64,000 nucleotides of DNA from SZUA-36 sp963759155 (GCA_963759155.1 CAVWXX010000005.1:576722-640721), one strand, 5' to 3'; shown: positions 1 to 9,680, counted from the first letter of the stretch. Notes: generated by a model from the letters alone, not told the origin. Program-made: numbers and translations.

Positions 1-262
1 GATTGGCCATATTGCCCAGGTTGCCGTGCAGTTCTTCACGCAGACGGAAGATCGTGCGATCTACATCCCTGTTATGCCGCAGTTTTTTCAGTACCCTCAC
101 ACGGGACGCCAGCAAGCGGTAGTCGTATTCGTCGGACTCGAGCTCCTCGCGCCATTTGTCGCGCCCCTCGTGACGATCCAGTTCAAGTGCGGCCTCGTAC
201 CACTCGCTGTAACTGGTGGCCTCGGCCAGGGCTTTTTCGCTTTGACGGAAAGTTCTGTTCAT
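1..262 (-). CDS. Patatin-like phospholipase/lipase, N-terminal part with DUF3336 domain (cut by window edge)
   Basis: Reading leftwards from the ATG at 262, the frame is open to the window edge (87 codons). The residues match the DUF3336 (triacylglycerol lipase N-terminal) domain that precedes patatin-type serine hydrolase domains: an ATSYSEWYEAALELD stretch, a Y-D-Y-R-LL segment, and an L-H-x-N-L-G-N-M ending. In this family the catalytic Ser/Asp patatin domain follows, here lying outside the window. Expected role is membrane-associated lipid hydrolysis. The family call rests only on the N-terminal domain. Confidence 0.75.
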   Translation of the reverse strand, partial: MNRTFRQSEKALAEATSYSEWYEAALELDRHEGRDKWREELESDEYDYRLLASRVRVLKKLRHNRDVDRTIFRLREELHGNLGNMAN

Positions 263-453
263 CAAGCCAGAATATCAGGGAAAATTTAGCATTTCCTTGT
301 CCTTGATCAAGGGCGAAGGTCCCCGGTAAAGTCTTTTTGACCGGAAATCCGCGACACTGATCTCTTAAACTCCTCGGATTGACATCCCTCAATGACAGGG
401 CAGTCCCTTTTTGCTTTAATGGTCGCAATGTCAACGAGTCCAAACGGATCGAA

Positions 454-1176
454 ATGAGTGTCAGCACTATGATTGATAAAACACGCATGATGGGTACGCC
501 CGCGTTTAAAAAGGAAATCAATCACCTGCTTTATTCCAATAGCTTCATCGGCAGTGAAGGTGAGTTTGATGCGGGCTGGAATAGTCGCGACCATGCCTTT
601 GTCATGGCACTGATGTTAAAGAGCGGTGACATCTACCCGAAGATCGCCAATGGCAAGTGTATGTTTGTGCAGGGCCCTGTTTCCGGCAATGCTGCATTTC
701 GCATCGGGCAGGAAAGTCACTACAAAAGCGGACACAGCTGGCTGGTGCATTCAAAGTTTGGACTAATAGATGTCAGCCCCACCTTACTATCAAAAGAACA
801 TCGCTTCAGAGAGCTGTTTAATGGCGTGTTCAACCGTGTCTGGCTGCCGCCGGGTAAAGAGCGGGTCAGCGTGGTGTTGTGTGATGACCCTGCTGGCTAT
901 GAAGAACAGATCGACATCGCCAGTCACAAGATGGCCCATTCAACGGCGGTATATTTGTTTCTGGATGACCATGAAGTCAGCGAAAAATTGATCCAGAGCC
1001 CATTCAAATTCCTGAATTCCCGCTTTGCGGCCGAGATAAAGCATCGCTTTGGTCCGGATTTTTATCCCGCCGTTGCAAAACACCTGCATGACTTTGTACT
1101 TGGCAAGGCCGATTCATTAATGAGCGAGGGTCGACTGAAGGCCTGGGGTCTTGTTGTTGACAGGTTCACTGGCTGA
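454..1176 (+). CDS. Hypothetical protein with possible Cys-His-Asp (papain/transglutaminase-like) signature
   Basis: A 240-residue cytoplasmic-type protein with no signal peptide or membrane segment. I do not recognise the family. Residues Cys69, then G-H94-S-W, then Asp106 in a GLIDVSP context follow the order and H-x-W / IDxSP style of transglutaminase-like or peptide-processing cysteine enzymes; this is an inference from three short motifs. The start is uncertain: the frame is also open from a TTG at 379, but ATG 454 or 469 are more natural. It runs divergently from the lipase gene. Confidence 0.6.
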   Translation: MSVSTMIDKTRMMGTPAFKKEINHLLYSNSFIGSEGEFDAGWNSRDHAFVMALMLKSGDIYPKIANGKCMFVQGPVSGNAAFRIGQESHYKSGHSWLVHSKFGLIDVSPTLLSKEHRFRELFNGVFNRVWLPPGKERVSVVLCDDPAGYEEQIDIASHKMAHSTAVYLFLDDHEVSEKLIQSPFKFLNSRFAAEIKHRFGPDFYPAVAKHLHDFVLGKADSLMSEGRLKAWGLVVDRFTG

Positions 1177-1222
1177 CACCCCCACTATCCATAAATGGTT
1201 TTTTTGAGCTACACTTTCCGCT

Positions 1223-1441
1223 ATGAAAACTGAACAGATGGTCGCCGAGTTATTTGATGTCTTTGACGTCAATCAGGATGGCGTAATTTCCAAGGGTGAG
1301 TTTGTCGCGCTGGCAGAGGCCTTATTGCATCAGCAGGGTCTTAATTTCAGCAGCGATATCTTCAAACAATTCGATACCAATCACGACAACGTGATCTCAA
1401 AGGAAGAGCTGATTGACATGGTTCTGGAGCTTGCCTTGTAG
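1223..1441 (+). CDS. Small EF-hand calcium-binding protein
   Basis: A 72-residue protein made almost entirely of two EF-hands. The calcium loops DVNQDGVISKGE (about residues 15-26) and DTNHDNVISKEE (about 51-62) have acidic residues at positions 1, 3 and 12 and a hydrophobic residue at position 8. There is no signal peptide, so it probably acts in the cytoplasm as a sensor or buffer. It lies 46 bp after the preceding hypothetical gene on the same strand and may be co-transcribed with it. Its partner is unknown. Confidence 0.85.
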   Translation: MKTEQMVAELFDVFDVNQDGVISKGEFVALAEALLHQQGLNFSSDIFKQFDTNHDNVISKEELIDMVLELAL

Positions 1442-1446
1442 CGTGA

Positions 1447-1719
1447 CTATGCCCGTCTGATCCGCACCACATTCATCACTTCAAAAGCAATACCGGCGAC
1501 GGATTCCGTTTCTGCATAGAACGTCAGGTTAACCTGCGCCCCCTTCAGGCTCTTGTAAGCTTTTTTACGTTTGTATTTGAAAGGCACGTCATACCCTTCC
1601 AGCATTAGCGTATTGATGACCCAGTCGTCATTATCGCGCTGCACATGGCTTTCCACCTTCACGCCATCCAGTTGGTTGAGTTCCCCGTGCTTTTTCAAAA
1701 GTTTCTTGATGTCAGACAT
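1447..1719 (-). CDS. Conserved hypothetical protein
   Basis: A 90-residue protein, soluble and basic in its middle (KYKRKKAYKSLKG), with a mixed alpha/beta composition. I do not assign a family. It converges on the EF-hand gene with only 5 bp between stops. It reads like a full small protein rather than a fragment, with an ATG start (MSDIKKLLKKHGEL), but no motif indicates a function. Confidence 0.6.
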   Translation of the reverse strand: MSDIKKLLKKHGELNQLDGVKVESHVQRDNDDWVINTLMLEGYDVPFKYKRKKAYKSLKGAQVNLTFYAETESVAGIAFEVMNVVRIRRA

Positions 1720-1772
1720 GCGCTAAATTGACTGTGTCGTCATGGTCTCGATCAAAACCCGGTAAGGGAACC

Positions 1773-4700
1773 TCATGCCTTGCTACTTACGGTGTCACCA
1801 TTGCCAAGATGATGCTTGATATCCTCGAGGATCATGTACAGGCAGGGCACCAGCACCAGGATGATTGCGGTTGCAAAAACAATACCAAAGCCGAGAGAGA
1901 TAGCCATCGGTACCAGGTAAGCCGACTGGCGGGACGTTTCCATGATGATGGGTGTCAGGCCGCCGAAGGTGGTCAATGTGGTTAGTATGATTGGCCTGAA
2001 GCGTCGCAAACCTGCCATGTGAATGGCATCGAAGGCGGAATGTTTATCGCGCTTCCGGTTGGCAAAATCGATCATGATCAGGGCATCGTTAATGACCACG
2101 CCAGAGAGTGCAATGACCCCCATGAAACTGATCAGTGACAGGTCAAAGCCCAGGATGATATGTCCAATAATGGCCCCGACGACCCCAAACGGGATAGCGG
2201 TCATGACGATGAGTGGCTGCAGGTAGCTGCCAAAGACGATCGCCAGCAGGGCATACATCACGGCGATGGCCAGCCCGAAACTGCCCCATAAAGCGGCTGT
2301 GGATTCCCGCATCTCAGCCTGGCTGCCTTCAAAGGTCCAGGTAAGACCAGGGAAATCTGCGCGCAAATTCGGCAGTGTTTCCGTCTGGATCGCCTCTAGC
2401 ACGCGTGATACCTCACGCTTGGGTTCAACATCCAGTCCGACGTTGACAACCCGTCGACCATCGCGTCGGTTGATCGAACTGAAAGCGGCCCCACGATTCA
2501 CTTCAACCACCTCCAGCAAAGGAACCTCAACACCATCCGGTGTCATGATAACCAGGTCGGCAAACGACTGGATATCTTTGCGGTCCTCTTTTGGCAGCTT
2601 GACGCGAACCTCGATTTCATCGGTGCCGCGAATTTGACGCAGGGCCAGTGCGCCATAGAATGCATCACGCACCTGCTGGCCCACATATGCCGGTGTCAGG
2701 CCGAGGTTTCTACCCTCGGGTAACAGGGTGAAATCAAACTGGGCCTTACCCTTGTCATAGTTATCATTGACGTTGGTTGCCCCTTCAAACTCCTTTACCC
2801 GTGACAGCAGCGCCTGGCTGGCTGCTTCCAGCACCTCGATATCCGAATGGCTCAGATCAACACTGATATCCCGTCTCCAACCACCCGGGCCCCGCTCCGC
2901 CTCGAATGTAATCTGGCTCACGCCCTCGATATCACCGATCTGGTCACGCCATAGCGCGATGATTTCCTCGGCTGACATATTGTGTTCATCCGGTGGTCTC
3001 ATGACGATTTCCACGTCGATAAAACTGCCGCGTCGAACGTTTGTTTTTACACCTTCGGCTACTTCGTAAAGGTTGTGTTCTTCAAACATCCGGCGGGTGG
3101 ACTCAGTTACCAGGCCGGCTACCCTGGCGGCCTGGTCGGGTGTCGTGCCAACCGGCAGACGGATTCCGGCTTCGATTTCATCGGCAGCTACCTCGGGCAT
3201 CATGATCATACCCATGTGACCACTCATGCCGTATCCGGAGACGACGATAAGGATGGCGACGGCGGAGCTCAGCGAGATATATCGATGACGCAGGCAAAGA
3301 TCGAGCAGGCGCCGGTAATGGGTGTCAACAAAATGGCTGAAGCCATTTGAAAAAGACTGCTGCCAGCCGTGAATACGCCGCCCGAACCCCGTGTGCGGCT
3401 GGCTGGAACTGTGCGCCAGGTGGGCAGGCAGGATATACAGTGCTTCAAGCAAGGAGATGGCCAGAACGATAATAACCACGGCTGGCAATGGCGCCCAGAA
3501 CTTACCCGTTGTACCGGGCATAAACAGCAAAGGCACAAAGGCCACAATGGTTGTGATGATGCTGAAGGTGACCGGTGTGGAAATCTCCCTGGCGCCCTTG
3601 ATGGCAGCCGACATGTGATCCATGCCCTTTTGCCGGGCCTCATAGACGTTCTCACCCACGACAATGGCATCATCGACGACAATACCCAACACCACCAGGA
3701 AGGCGAACATCGAGATCATGTTGATACTGACGCCTATCGCCGGTAGAAAGAGAATACTTCCGACGAATGAAATGGTCATGCCCATCATCACCCAGAAAGC
3801 CAGGCGGATCTCGAGGAATACAGCCAGTATCAGCAGTACGATACCGATGGCCATAAAGCCGTTTTTCAGCAGCAGGGACAAACGCTGTTCATAATCTTTG
3901 GCGCGGTTGCTGTCGATGCGCCACTGCACACCGGCGGGAAGCGTGGTTTCGACATCTGCCATGATCGTCTCCACACGTTCAGCGATCTCCAGCGGAGACT
4001 GGTCCCCGACCCGGAAGATGTCAACCTCAACGGAAGGCGTCTGGTTAAATTGTGAATGAAAACCGGCTTCCTCGAAGCCATCGGTAATGGTGGCGATTTC
4101 GCCGAGCGTCACGGCGGCCCCGCTGTTGGTCGAGATAATCTCGATCTTTTCGAACTCGTCAGCCCACTGGCGTCGCTCCTTGAGTCGCAGCAGCACCTCA
4201 CCGGCATTCGTTTCGACGGTTCCGGCTGGAACGTCTTCACTTGACCGGCGAATCAGGTCAGCAACCTGACCAAGCGTCAGGCCGTACTCGCGCAAACGGT
4301 ACTGCGGAATTTCCACGTGTGTGACGTAATCGGGGGCATTGCCAAGCTCTACCTGGGTGATGGCGGGGTCGGCGAGAAACCGGTCACGCAGTTGTTCGGC
4401 GAGTTTTCTCAAAGTCCAGATATCAACCGGGCCGTAGAGCACGATATTCATGACCTCGCGCTGTGGTGATACCAGCGTGACTTCGGGTTCTTCCGCGTCA
4501 TCGGGAAAAGTACGGATGCGATTCACCGCCTGGTCGATGTCCTGGAAAGCCTTCATGCGATCGGTTCCGGTGACCAGTTCGATGCGGGTCGAGCCAGAGC
4601 CTTCCCGTGCTGTCGAACTGATGACCTTGATGCCCTCGATCCCGCGTATCCCGGATTCGACCGGTCGTAGAATTCCCTGCTCAACCTCGGACGGTGCCGC

Positions 4701-4904
4701 GCCGGGATAGCTCACACTGACGTTGACGACATCCAGGTCAAATTGCGGATAAACCTCCTTCTGGATATTGAGTGCAGTCCAGATTCCACCGCCGATCAGC
4801 AGGATCATCAGCAGGTTCGCGGCAATAGAGTGTTGTGCCATCCAGGCAATGGGGCCCGGAAAGCGACCGCCGTTGAGCCTGGCCTGTTGTGATGGTGTTT
4901 TCAT
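1773..4904 (-). CDS. RND-family multidrug efflux transporter, inner-membrane permease
   Basis: 1043 residues, the usual length for an AcrB/MexB-type resistance-nodulation-division pump. TM1 lies near residues 25-45, followed by a large periplasmic loop, then a TM cluster around 335-500 containing the family motif GIVVDDAIVVGENVYE with the proton-relay aspartates, and a second loop plus TM set in the C-terminal half. It uses proton motive force to export substrates from periplasm or membrane through an outer-membrane channel that is not encoded here. Its start overlaps the adaptor gene stop by 4 bp (ATGA), so the two form one operon. Substrate cannot be deduced. The sequence resembles the divergent pump branch often annotated simply as efflux RND transporter permease. 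Confidence 0.93.
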   Translation of the reverse strand: MKTPSQQARLNGGRFPGPIAWMAQHSIAANLLMILLIGGGIWTALNIQKEVYPQFDLDVVNVSVSYPGAAPSEVEQGILRPVESGIRGIEGIKVISSTAREGSGSTRIELVTGTDRMKAFQDIDQAVNRIRTFPDDAEEPEVTLVSPQREVMNIVLYGPVDIWTLRKLAEQLRDRFLADPAITQVELGNAPDYVTHVEIPQYRLREYGLTLGQVADLIRRSSEDVPAGTVETNAGEVLLRLKERRQWADEFEKIEIISTNSGAAVTLGEIATITDGFEEAGFHSQFNQTPSVEVDIFRVGDQSPLEIAERVETIMADVETTLPAGVQWRIDSNRAKDYEQRLSLLLKNGFMAIGIVLLILAVFLEIRLAFWVMMGMTISFVGSILFLPAIGVSINMISMFAFLVVLGIVVDDAIVVGENVYEARQKGMDHMSAAIKGAREISTPVTFSIITTIVAFVPLLFMPGTTGKFWAPLPAVVIIVLAISLLEALYILPAHLAHSSSQPHTGFGRRIHGWQQSFSNGFSHFVDTHYRRLLDLCLRHRYISLSSAVAILIVVSGYGMSGHMGMIMMPEVAADEIEAGIRLPVGTTPDQAARVAGLVTESTRRMFEEHNLYEVAEGVKTNVRRGSFIDVEIVMRPPDEHNMSAEEIIALWRDQIGDIEGVSQITFEAERGPGGWRRDISVDLSHSDIEVLEAASQALLSRVKEFEGATNVNDNYDKGKAQFDFTLLPEGRNLGLTPAYVGQQVRDAFYGALALRQIRGTDEIEVRVKLPKEDRKDIQSFADLVIMTPDGVEVPLLEVVEVNRGAAFSSINRRDGRRVVNVGLDVEPKREVSRVLEAIQTETLPNLRADFPGLTWTFEGSQAEMRESTAALWGSFGLAIAVMYALLAIVFGSYLQPLIVMTAIPFGVVGAIIGHIILGFDLSLISFMGVIALSGVVINDALIMIDFANRKRDKHSAFDAIHMAGLRRFRPIILTTLTTFGGLTPIIMETSRQSAYLVPMAISLGFGIVFATAIILVLVPCLYMILEDIKHHLGNGDTVSSKA

Positions 4905-6085
4905 GGCGTGCTTTCTGCCAATCGCAGTGCCGCACCATCAAACACGGTCGCCAGGTTGGTGGTGATCACCTGGTCTGTGGTGCTTAAGCCTTCCCGAATG
5001 TAAGCGAATTCGTCATCACGAAACACGACTTCGACTTCACGAATCTTCAGTTCGCCACTCTCATTAATCCAGATGGTGTCATCCTTTCGAACATAGTCAC
5101 GGTTGATGCGGATGACATCCTGAAGCGGTATTCCCGCGATGCGCGCCTCAACGAAGGAGCCTATCATCAGCGGCGGCAGGCCGGCAGACTCCGGCTCATG
5201 TGACAGGGGGTCTGTAATGGTGAGCAGCACGCGGGCAAGACGCGTCTGGTTTTCCAGTTCACCGATCAGACTGTGTACGCTACCCTCGCGAAAGCTGTCC
5301 TTGGGCCAGCCAGCGCGGTTGCGAACGTGTACCTCTGAGCCTGATATGTCCCTGCCTTCGGAAAAATCTATCCAGCGCAGGCTCGATACCGGTACGGCAG
5401 CTTCAACCCAGTAATGCTCGACACCCACCAGCTTACCCAGGGTCTCACCGGGTGAAACCTGGGAACCCTCGTTGGCTTCCCGGTTGATAATATGGGCAGC
5501 AAATGGCGCACGAATCCGGGTGCGCTCCAGGTCGAGCTCCGCACGTCGCACAGCTGCCTCGGCAGCCTCGACGCGGGAGCGTGTGGTATTGAGTTGCGGC
5601 TCACGCAGCACGAGGGATTTGTACTCGGATGAAATCGTTCCTTCCAGTTCCTTGTAGTCTTTCAGGGCCAGGTTCTGGCGGCCCAGTTCCAGCTCGAGCT
5701 CAGCGGTTGCCTGCAACAGCTCGCTTTTGCGCTGCAACAGGATGACCTCGTAATCTGAAGGGTCGATTTGCAGCAGGACTTCGCCTTCATCAACAAAGCC
5801 ACCCGGTGTGAATGATTCCGAGATTGTGACGATTTCGCCGCTGACCCGCGGACTGAGCACGATTTCTTTTTCGGGCCGTACGGTTCCCATCACCAGGATT
5901 TCAGGTTGAAACGTGCCGCGCTCGCCTTGCGTCACTTCCACCAGCATGGCTGTACGCTTACTCGCGCTGGTGCGCTGTGCTTTTGGCTCTGTCAGGTGTA
6001 TGACGGTAATAACCGAAGCTGCCAATAGCAGTATAGCGATACAGATGACAATTGTTGTTTTCCAATTCACTAACGCGGGCTCCAT
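4901..6085 (-). CDS. RND efflux periplasmic adaptor (membrane fusion protein)
   Basis: About 394 residues from the ATG at 6085; an in-frame GTG at 6127 is an alternative. One N-terminal membrane anchor (IVICIAILLLAASVITVI) is followed by a lipoyl/barrel-sandwich half motif (VRPEKEIVLSPRVSGEI), a coiled-coil hairpin rich in Glu/Leu (about residues 115-180), the second lipoyl half (RIRAPFAAHI...GSQVSPGETLGKLV) and beta-barrel/membrane-proximal domains. It bridges the RND permease and an outer-membrane factor. It is first in the operon, and its stop overlaps the permease start. It ends in the typical LATVFDGAALRLAE region. Confidence 0.92.
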   Translation of the reverse strand: MEPALVNWKTTIVICIAILLLAASVITVIHLTEPKAQRTSASKRTAMLVEVTQGERGTFQPEILVMGTVRPEKEIVLSPRVSGEIVTISESFTPGGFVDEGEVLLQIDPSDYEVILLQRKSELLQATAELELELGRQNLALKDYKELEGTISSEYKSLVLREPQLNTTRSRVEAAEAAVRRAELDLERTRIRAPFAAHIINREANEGSQVSPGETLGKLVGVEHYWVEAAVPVSSLRWIDFSEGRDISGSEVHVRNRAGWPKDSFREGSVHSLIGELENQTRLARVLLTITDPLSHEPESAGLPPLMIGSFVEARIAGIPLQDVIRINRDYVRKDDTIWINESGELKIREVEVVFRDDEFAYIREGLSTTDQVITTNLATVFDGAALRLAESTP

Positions 6086-6249
6086 TGAAATCGGCTTATC
6101 TATACATGAAAAATCAGGTCCGGACACACATGATAAACCGGGTACGCATTTATAGTTGGCTTTCGACTCTTTCCTTTAAACAATGATGCAAGGTTGTGGC
6201 AATTCCATCAAGCGCAAGGGTGAGCAGAGTTTAAACCCATTTGCAAAGA

Positions 6250-6267
6250 GACCGCCCAAAGGCGGTC
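6250..6267. terminator. Possible hairpin in intergenic region
   Basis: GACCGCC-CAAA-GGCGGTC is a perfect 7-bp GC-rich stem with a 4-base loop. It lies between the RND operon (starting at 6085) and the end of the TIR-TPR gene at 6398. No strong T-tract follows on either strand, so termination is plausible for the leftward TIR-TPR transcript but weakly supported. I see nothing else in the 6.1-6.4 kb gap. Confidence 0.35.
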
Positions 6268-6397
6268 CCGTCGATCTACAAGTTTAATATATCTATACAA
6301 ATATTATACGCAAAACTAATTTATATGCAACAATATTAAGAATGATGTCCTTTTTCAAGGCATGTCTGCAAAATGATGAAGCTCTGTGATGAGGTGC

Positions 6398-8482
6398 TTA
6401 TGGCCAGGGGTAGGGGCTGAGGTAGGCCGTTTTGGCGAGCTTTTGCTCGATGTTTTTCACCTCGGTCGTGTAACCGTTGCGGTTCAGCAGTTTTATCTGC
6501 AAATCCAGCACCCGTGGATCTTTCGTGGTGATGAAGTTCTGATTCAGCGTATCAAGAGCCGATATCCAGTGAAATCGCGCACTTTCCGCCTGGCCCGATT
6601 TTTGTGACAGGTCACCCAAGGTCAGCAGGGTGGTTATTTCCAACTTGCGAACATCGCGGTCGAAGGGCGCTTGTTCGGTTAGTTGCTCTGTAATCATATG
6701 GGCTTTTTCTGCGTAGTCGACCGCGCTGCCGTGGTCTCCACCTATCTCGGCCTGCCACGCTGCCTCCAGCTCAGCATCGGCCTGGATCTTCAACCATATT
6801 GCATTTTCAGGGTTTGCGTTTGTCAGTATTTCAAGGTCAGCGAGGGCGCTTTCAATATACGAAGAGGCGCAGCCGGTTTCACCTCTGAGCCTGCAGTTTG
6901 CGGCCATTTCACTGTAGACCTCTGCACGGCGTTTGCGGGCTCCCATCGCATTCGGATCATTGATCAACAGGGCGTCAAGAGACACAAGCGCTGATTCGTT
7001 CTGGTGGCGGGCATCATCAAGTTCACCACGCATGAGTAATAGCTTTCCCAGCCAGAAATGACTGGATGCCAGGTAGCTGCGCCACTCGTTGTTCGATAGA
7101 TCACGCTCTGCTGCTTCTTTCTTGATTTGCAGGTCACTGCGGTAGTGGGCTTCAGCCTCCTCCAAAAGCCCAAGCGAAGTTTTCAGTTTGCCGAGGTTAT
7201 TGTGTGCAAAGCCAACTTCCAATTTCGAGTAAGTATCATTGGGTTGCTTGTTTAGAACGCGCTGAAAAACGTCCATCACGGTTTTATAGGCGTGTAAACC
7301 CTCGTTGTATTGCCCACTGAGCTCAAGTACCCGACCATAGTTTGTCCATGCGAAACCACTGTGTTCCAGTCGTTCCGTGTTGTCTGGTTGGGCGGCCGCC
7401 AGTTTGTCAACGACGGAAAGTTGATTCTGAAACTCCGTACGCGCGGCCTGTAGCTCACCGCGTTGCCAGTGAACCCGGCCGACGTAAAAGTGACTCTCCG
7501 CGAGTGCCAGGCTCCAGTCAAGCCGATCCGGATTTTGCTCGGCCAGACGGCGGCTTATGGTGAGTGATTCGTTAAAGGCATTTTCAGCGCCCTTCATGTC
7601 TGAACGCTCAAGATGAGCGCTACCAATCTTACGTAATGCCTCCGCCCGTTGGGCGAGGACTTCATCACGCGCATCTTCACCTTCCAGCGACTTGAAGTAT
7701 TCCATCGCTTTTTCAGCAACGCTACTGTAAAGATCAGTGCGACCAACGGCGTGAAGCTCTTGTTGAAGGTCACCAAGCAAAAACGAGACCAGGTTATCGG
7801 CATCAGCCTTGCGGCGCTCGGCTTTTGCCTGTGACAGGAGTGCGTAGGCGGTAAGCGCCAACATGACAACTGCAATACTCACTGATGTGGCTGCCACTGC
7901 AAACATGGTCCGGTTACGTCGTTGCAGATCGCGTTGTAATAGCTCGTCGAGACCGACACCGAGGATGCCGGCGATCAGCATCAGTTTTGCACGTTGCCAG
8001 TTCTTTTTGTCATCACTTGCATCTGCAGCGATGGGCTCGTCAGGTTCAGGAATTAACTGGCCATCCGTATCGATCGGGTTTCTCAAGGCCTCGGGAAAGC
8101 ATTCCTCCTCGTCACCGCTCATGGGTGTGCCGTCGACAATGTAGCAAAAGATTCGGTCGTGCCTGCCCTGGCGCTGGAAAGTCCTGATCTCAGCACTCAC
8201 CCAGTTAGATGCCACCGCTGATGGTGAGCAGATAACAATCAGGCATTCCGAATCGCCTAAAGCGCCCGTGATGACCTGTGACAGGGCTGACCCACTGGAC
8301 AGTTCATCGCGGTCCCTGAATATCGGGCGAAGGTTTTTTTTCGGCTCTGATTCTGAATCGGCATTGCGACCCAGATGTTTGGGTATACGAAAGCGCTCCA
8401 GTTCACGGTGGAGTCGCTTCGCGTACTTGCGGTCCTTATGGCTGTAGCTCAGGAACGCGCGATATTTGTAATCAGTTTTCAC
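6398..8482 (-). CDS. TIR domain - transmembrane - TPR protein
   Basis: 694 residues. The N-terminal TIR domain (about 1-125) shows the FLSYSHKD opening, an RPIFRDRDEL box, and the CSPSAVASNWVSAE helix in which Glu98, following Trp94, occupies the position of the NADase catalytic glutamate of TIR enzymes. A single transmembrane helix lies at about 192-215, followed by roughly 470 residues of tetratricopeptide-like repeats. Topology therefore suggests a cytoplasmic TIR domain and periplasmic TPRs. This architecture is widespread in proteobacteria as a signalling or defence-like protein. Whether it cleaves NAD+ or serves as a scaffold is not decided by sequence. It is 63 bp downstream of a small gene on the same strand and probably co-transcribed with it. 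Confidence 0.87.
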   Translation of the reverse strand: MKTDYKYRAFLSYSHKDRKYAKRLHRELERFRIPKHLGRNADSESEPKKNLRPIFRDRDELSSGSALSQVITGALGDSECLIVICSPSAVASNWVSAEIRTFQRQGRHDRIFCYIVDGTPMSGDEEECFPEALRNPIDTDGQLIPEPDEPIAADASDDKKNWQRAKLMLIAGILGVGLDELLQRDLQRRNRTMFAVAATSVSIAVVMLALTAYALLSQAKAERRKADADNLVSFLLGDLQQELHAVGRTDLYSSVAEKAMEYFKSLEGEDARDEVLAQRAEALRKIGSAHLERSDMKGAENAFNESLTISRRLAEQNPDRLDWSLALAESHFYVGRVHWQRGELQAARTEFQNQLSVVDKLAAAQPDNTERLEHSGFAWTNYGRVLELSGQYNEGLHAYKTVMDVFQRVLNKQPNDTYSKLEVGFAHNNLGKLKTSLGLLEEAEAHYRSDLQIKKEAAERDLSNNEWRSYLASSHFWLGKLLLMRGELDDARHQNESALVSLDALLINDPNAMGARKRRAEVYSEMAANCRLRGETGCASSYIESALADLEILTNANPENAIWLKIQADAELEAAWQAEIGGDHGSAVDYAEKAHMITEQLTEQAPFDRDVRKLEITTLLTLGDLSQKSGQAESARFHWISALDTLNQNFITTKDPRVLDLQIKLLNRNGYTTEVKNIEQKLAKTAYLSPYPWP

Positions 8483-8545
8483 GCATTAATTGGTTGGATT
8501 TGGTTAAAGTCCCGGGGTGTCGGAATAACCGAAACCTGAGCTGCG

Positions 8546-8881
8546 CTAGTTGCGTATAACCGGTCTGCCACCCTCTGCGATTGGAGCGTCCATATCGGAA
8601 TTAGCGGTCTGCCAATCCCCGTTTGTATCTTTGTATTTGACTGTGATTGTGTATGGGTACACACCGGTATTCATTTTGTCTTTGACATTGATTTTTTCGT
8701 TACTTACCCGGGTTGTTTCAAAAACGTCTTCCGGCAGACCTGAAATACTCACAAAGTCAAAATCAGGAGAGTCGTCAGCTTCTCTCCACCTCATTTTACT
8801 GTCACCCCAGATATCCCGATCAAACTGCACTTCCGGGTTTCCATTGACAACAAGCGTTACATACACAGTAGTTCTGGCCAT
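8546..8881 (-). CDS. Small beta-rich protein of unknown function, first gene of the TIR-TPR operon
   Basis: 111 residues with an ATG preceded by AAGGAAA about 6 bases upstream, a strong ribosome-binding site. It is rich in alternating hydrophobic/polar segments (TTVYVTLVVNG; YPYTITVKYKDTNGDW), suggesting a small beta-sandwich, with no signal peptide or cysteine. Placement upstream of the TIR-TPR gene with 63 bp between them suggests a functional link, such as a ligand, regulator or substrate of the TIR protein; that is inference. Family not recognised. Confidence 0.7.
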   Translation of the reverse strand: MARTTVYVTLVVNGNPEVQFDRDIWGDSKMRWREADDSPDFDFVSISGLPEDVFETTRVSNEKINVKDKMNTGVYPYTITVKYKDTNGDWQTANSDMDAPIAEGGRPVIRN

Positions 8882-8999
8882 GATTTTTCCTTTTATTTAA
8901 TGGGATAGTTCTTTTTGCTTCATTGAGTATAGTAGAAAACTAGAAAGTAGAAGAAAAGCGCGGTGTTCTCACGACAGCCAATACAGTTAAACTGTAAAA

Positions 9000-9530
9000 A
9001 TGGAATTTACCTGTCCAAGCTGCAACGTTGTACTCGAAGCCCAAAAGCTGGGAGATGTCCGACTGTGGAAGTGCGCCTCCTGCAGCGGGTTGGTGGTTTC
9101 CATACCCACCGTTCGAAAAGGGCTGGACCCAAAAGCCTTCAAGAAAATCTGGCAAAGACTTTATGCAGGTGAAACCGATACCGGACGGCCATGTCCCGGC
9201 TGCAAGAACCCACTCAGCGTTGTCAAGGCGGATGGACAGGAGAGTGAGATATTGATCGATATATGCCGCAGTTGTCAGATTCTCTGGTTTGATGACAAGG
9301 AATTTTCAAGCTTGCCCAAAAATGCACCTGAAGCTGAGCCTGAAACCTTGCTTAAAGGGGAACAGCAAAAGACGCCGGAAAGCAGGCTTCTTACACCGGA
9401 AGAACTGACCTATAGAGCGTTTAAAGAAGACCAGTATCAACGCCGGTCGTTTCTATACAAGTTGCTCGACGGCAGCGTTTCGAAAGAACTTGGAATTGAC
9501 GATTATTTTGGTAAGTTTTTTAACAAGTAA
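9000..9530 (+). CDS. Zinc-ribbon (zf-TFIIB-like) protein
   Basis: 176 residues. Two zf-TFIIB-type zinc ribbons: CPSC...CASC (residues about 5-28) and CPGC...CRSC (about 63-93), the second followed by the hallmark ILWFDDKEF, as in the C-x2-C-x-L-WFD pattern of this family. The C-terminal 60 residues are charged and end in a hydrophobic KLLDGS...YFGKFF segment. Ribbons of this type occur next to, or fused to, membrane proteins. The next gene carries the same domain fused to an MFS transporter, which suggests related roles. Biochemical function unknown. Confidence 0.75.
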   Translation: MEFTCPSCNVVLEAQKLGDVRLWKCASCSGLVVSIPTVRKGLDPKAFKKIWQRLYAGETDTGRPCPGCKNPLSVVKADGQESEILIDICRSCQILWFDDKEFSSLPKNAPEAEPETLLKGEQQKTPESRLLTPEELTYRAFKEDQYQRRSFLYKLLDGSVSKELGIDDYFGKFFNK

Positions 9531-9680
9531 CTACCTATAAAAAGTCAGTAACCCTATCAGTTCGAGCAAAATCCGCACCATGTACTAGACTGGTTACAAC
9601 AATTACAAAAAGAAGCCAGCCATGAAGCAAGCATCAAGTAGCCCGCGACTGCCCTCGTTGATCCACGACAGGCAGTTGAT

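Noticed and set aside
26..289. Plus-strand 87-codon frame at the left edge
   Set aside because: It is the shadow of the leftward DUF3336 coding frame, which has family signature residues.
6398..8881. TIR operon as a CBASS or Thoeris system
   Set aside because: No cyclase, ThsA-like or SIR2 partner is present; only a TIR-TPR protein and a small unknown gene.
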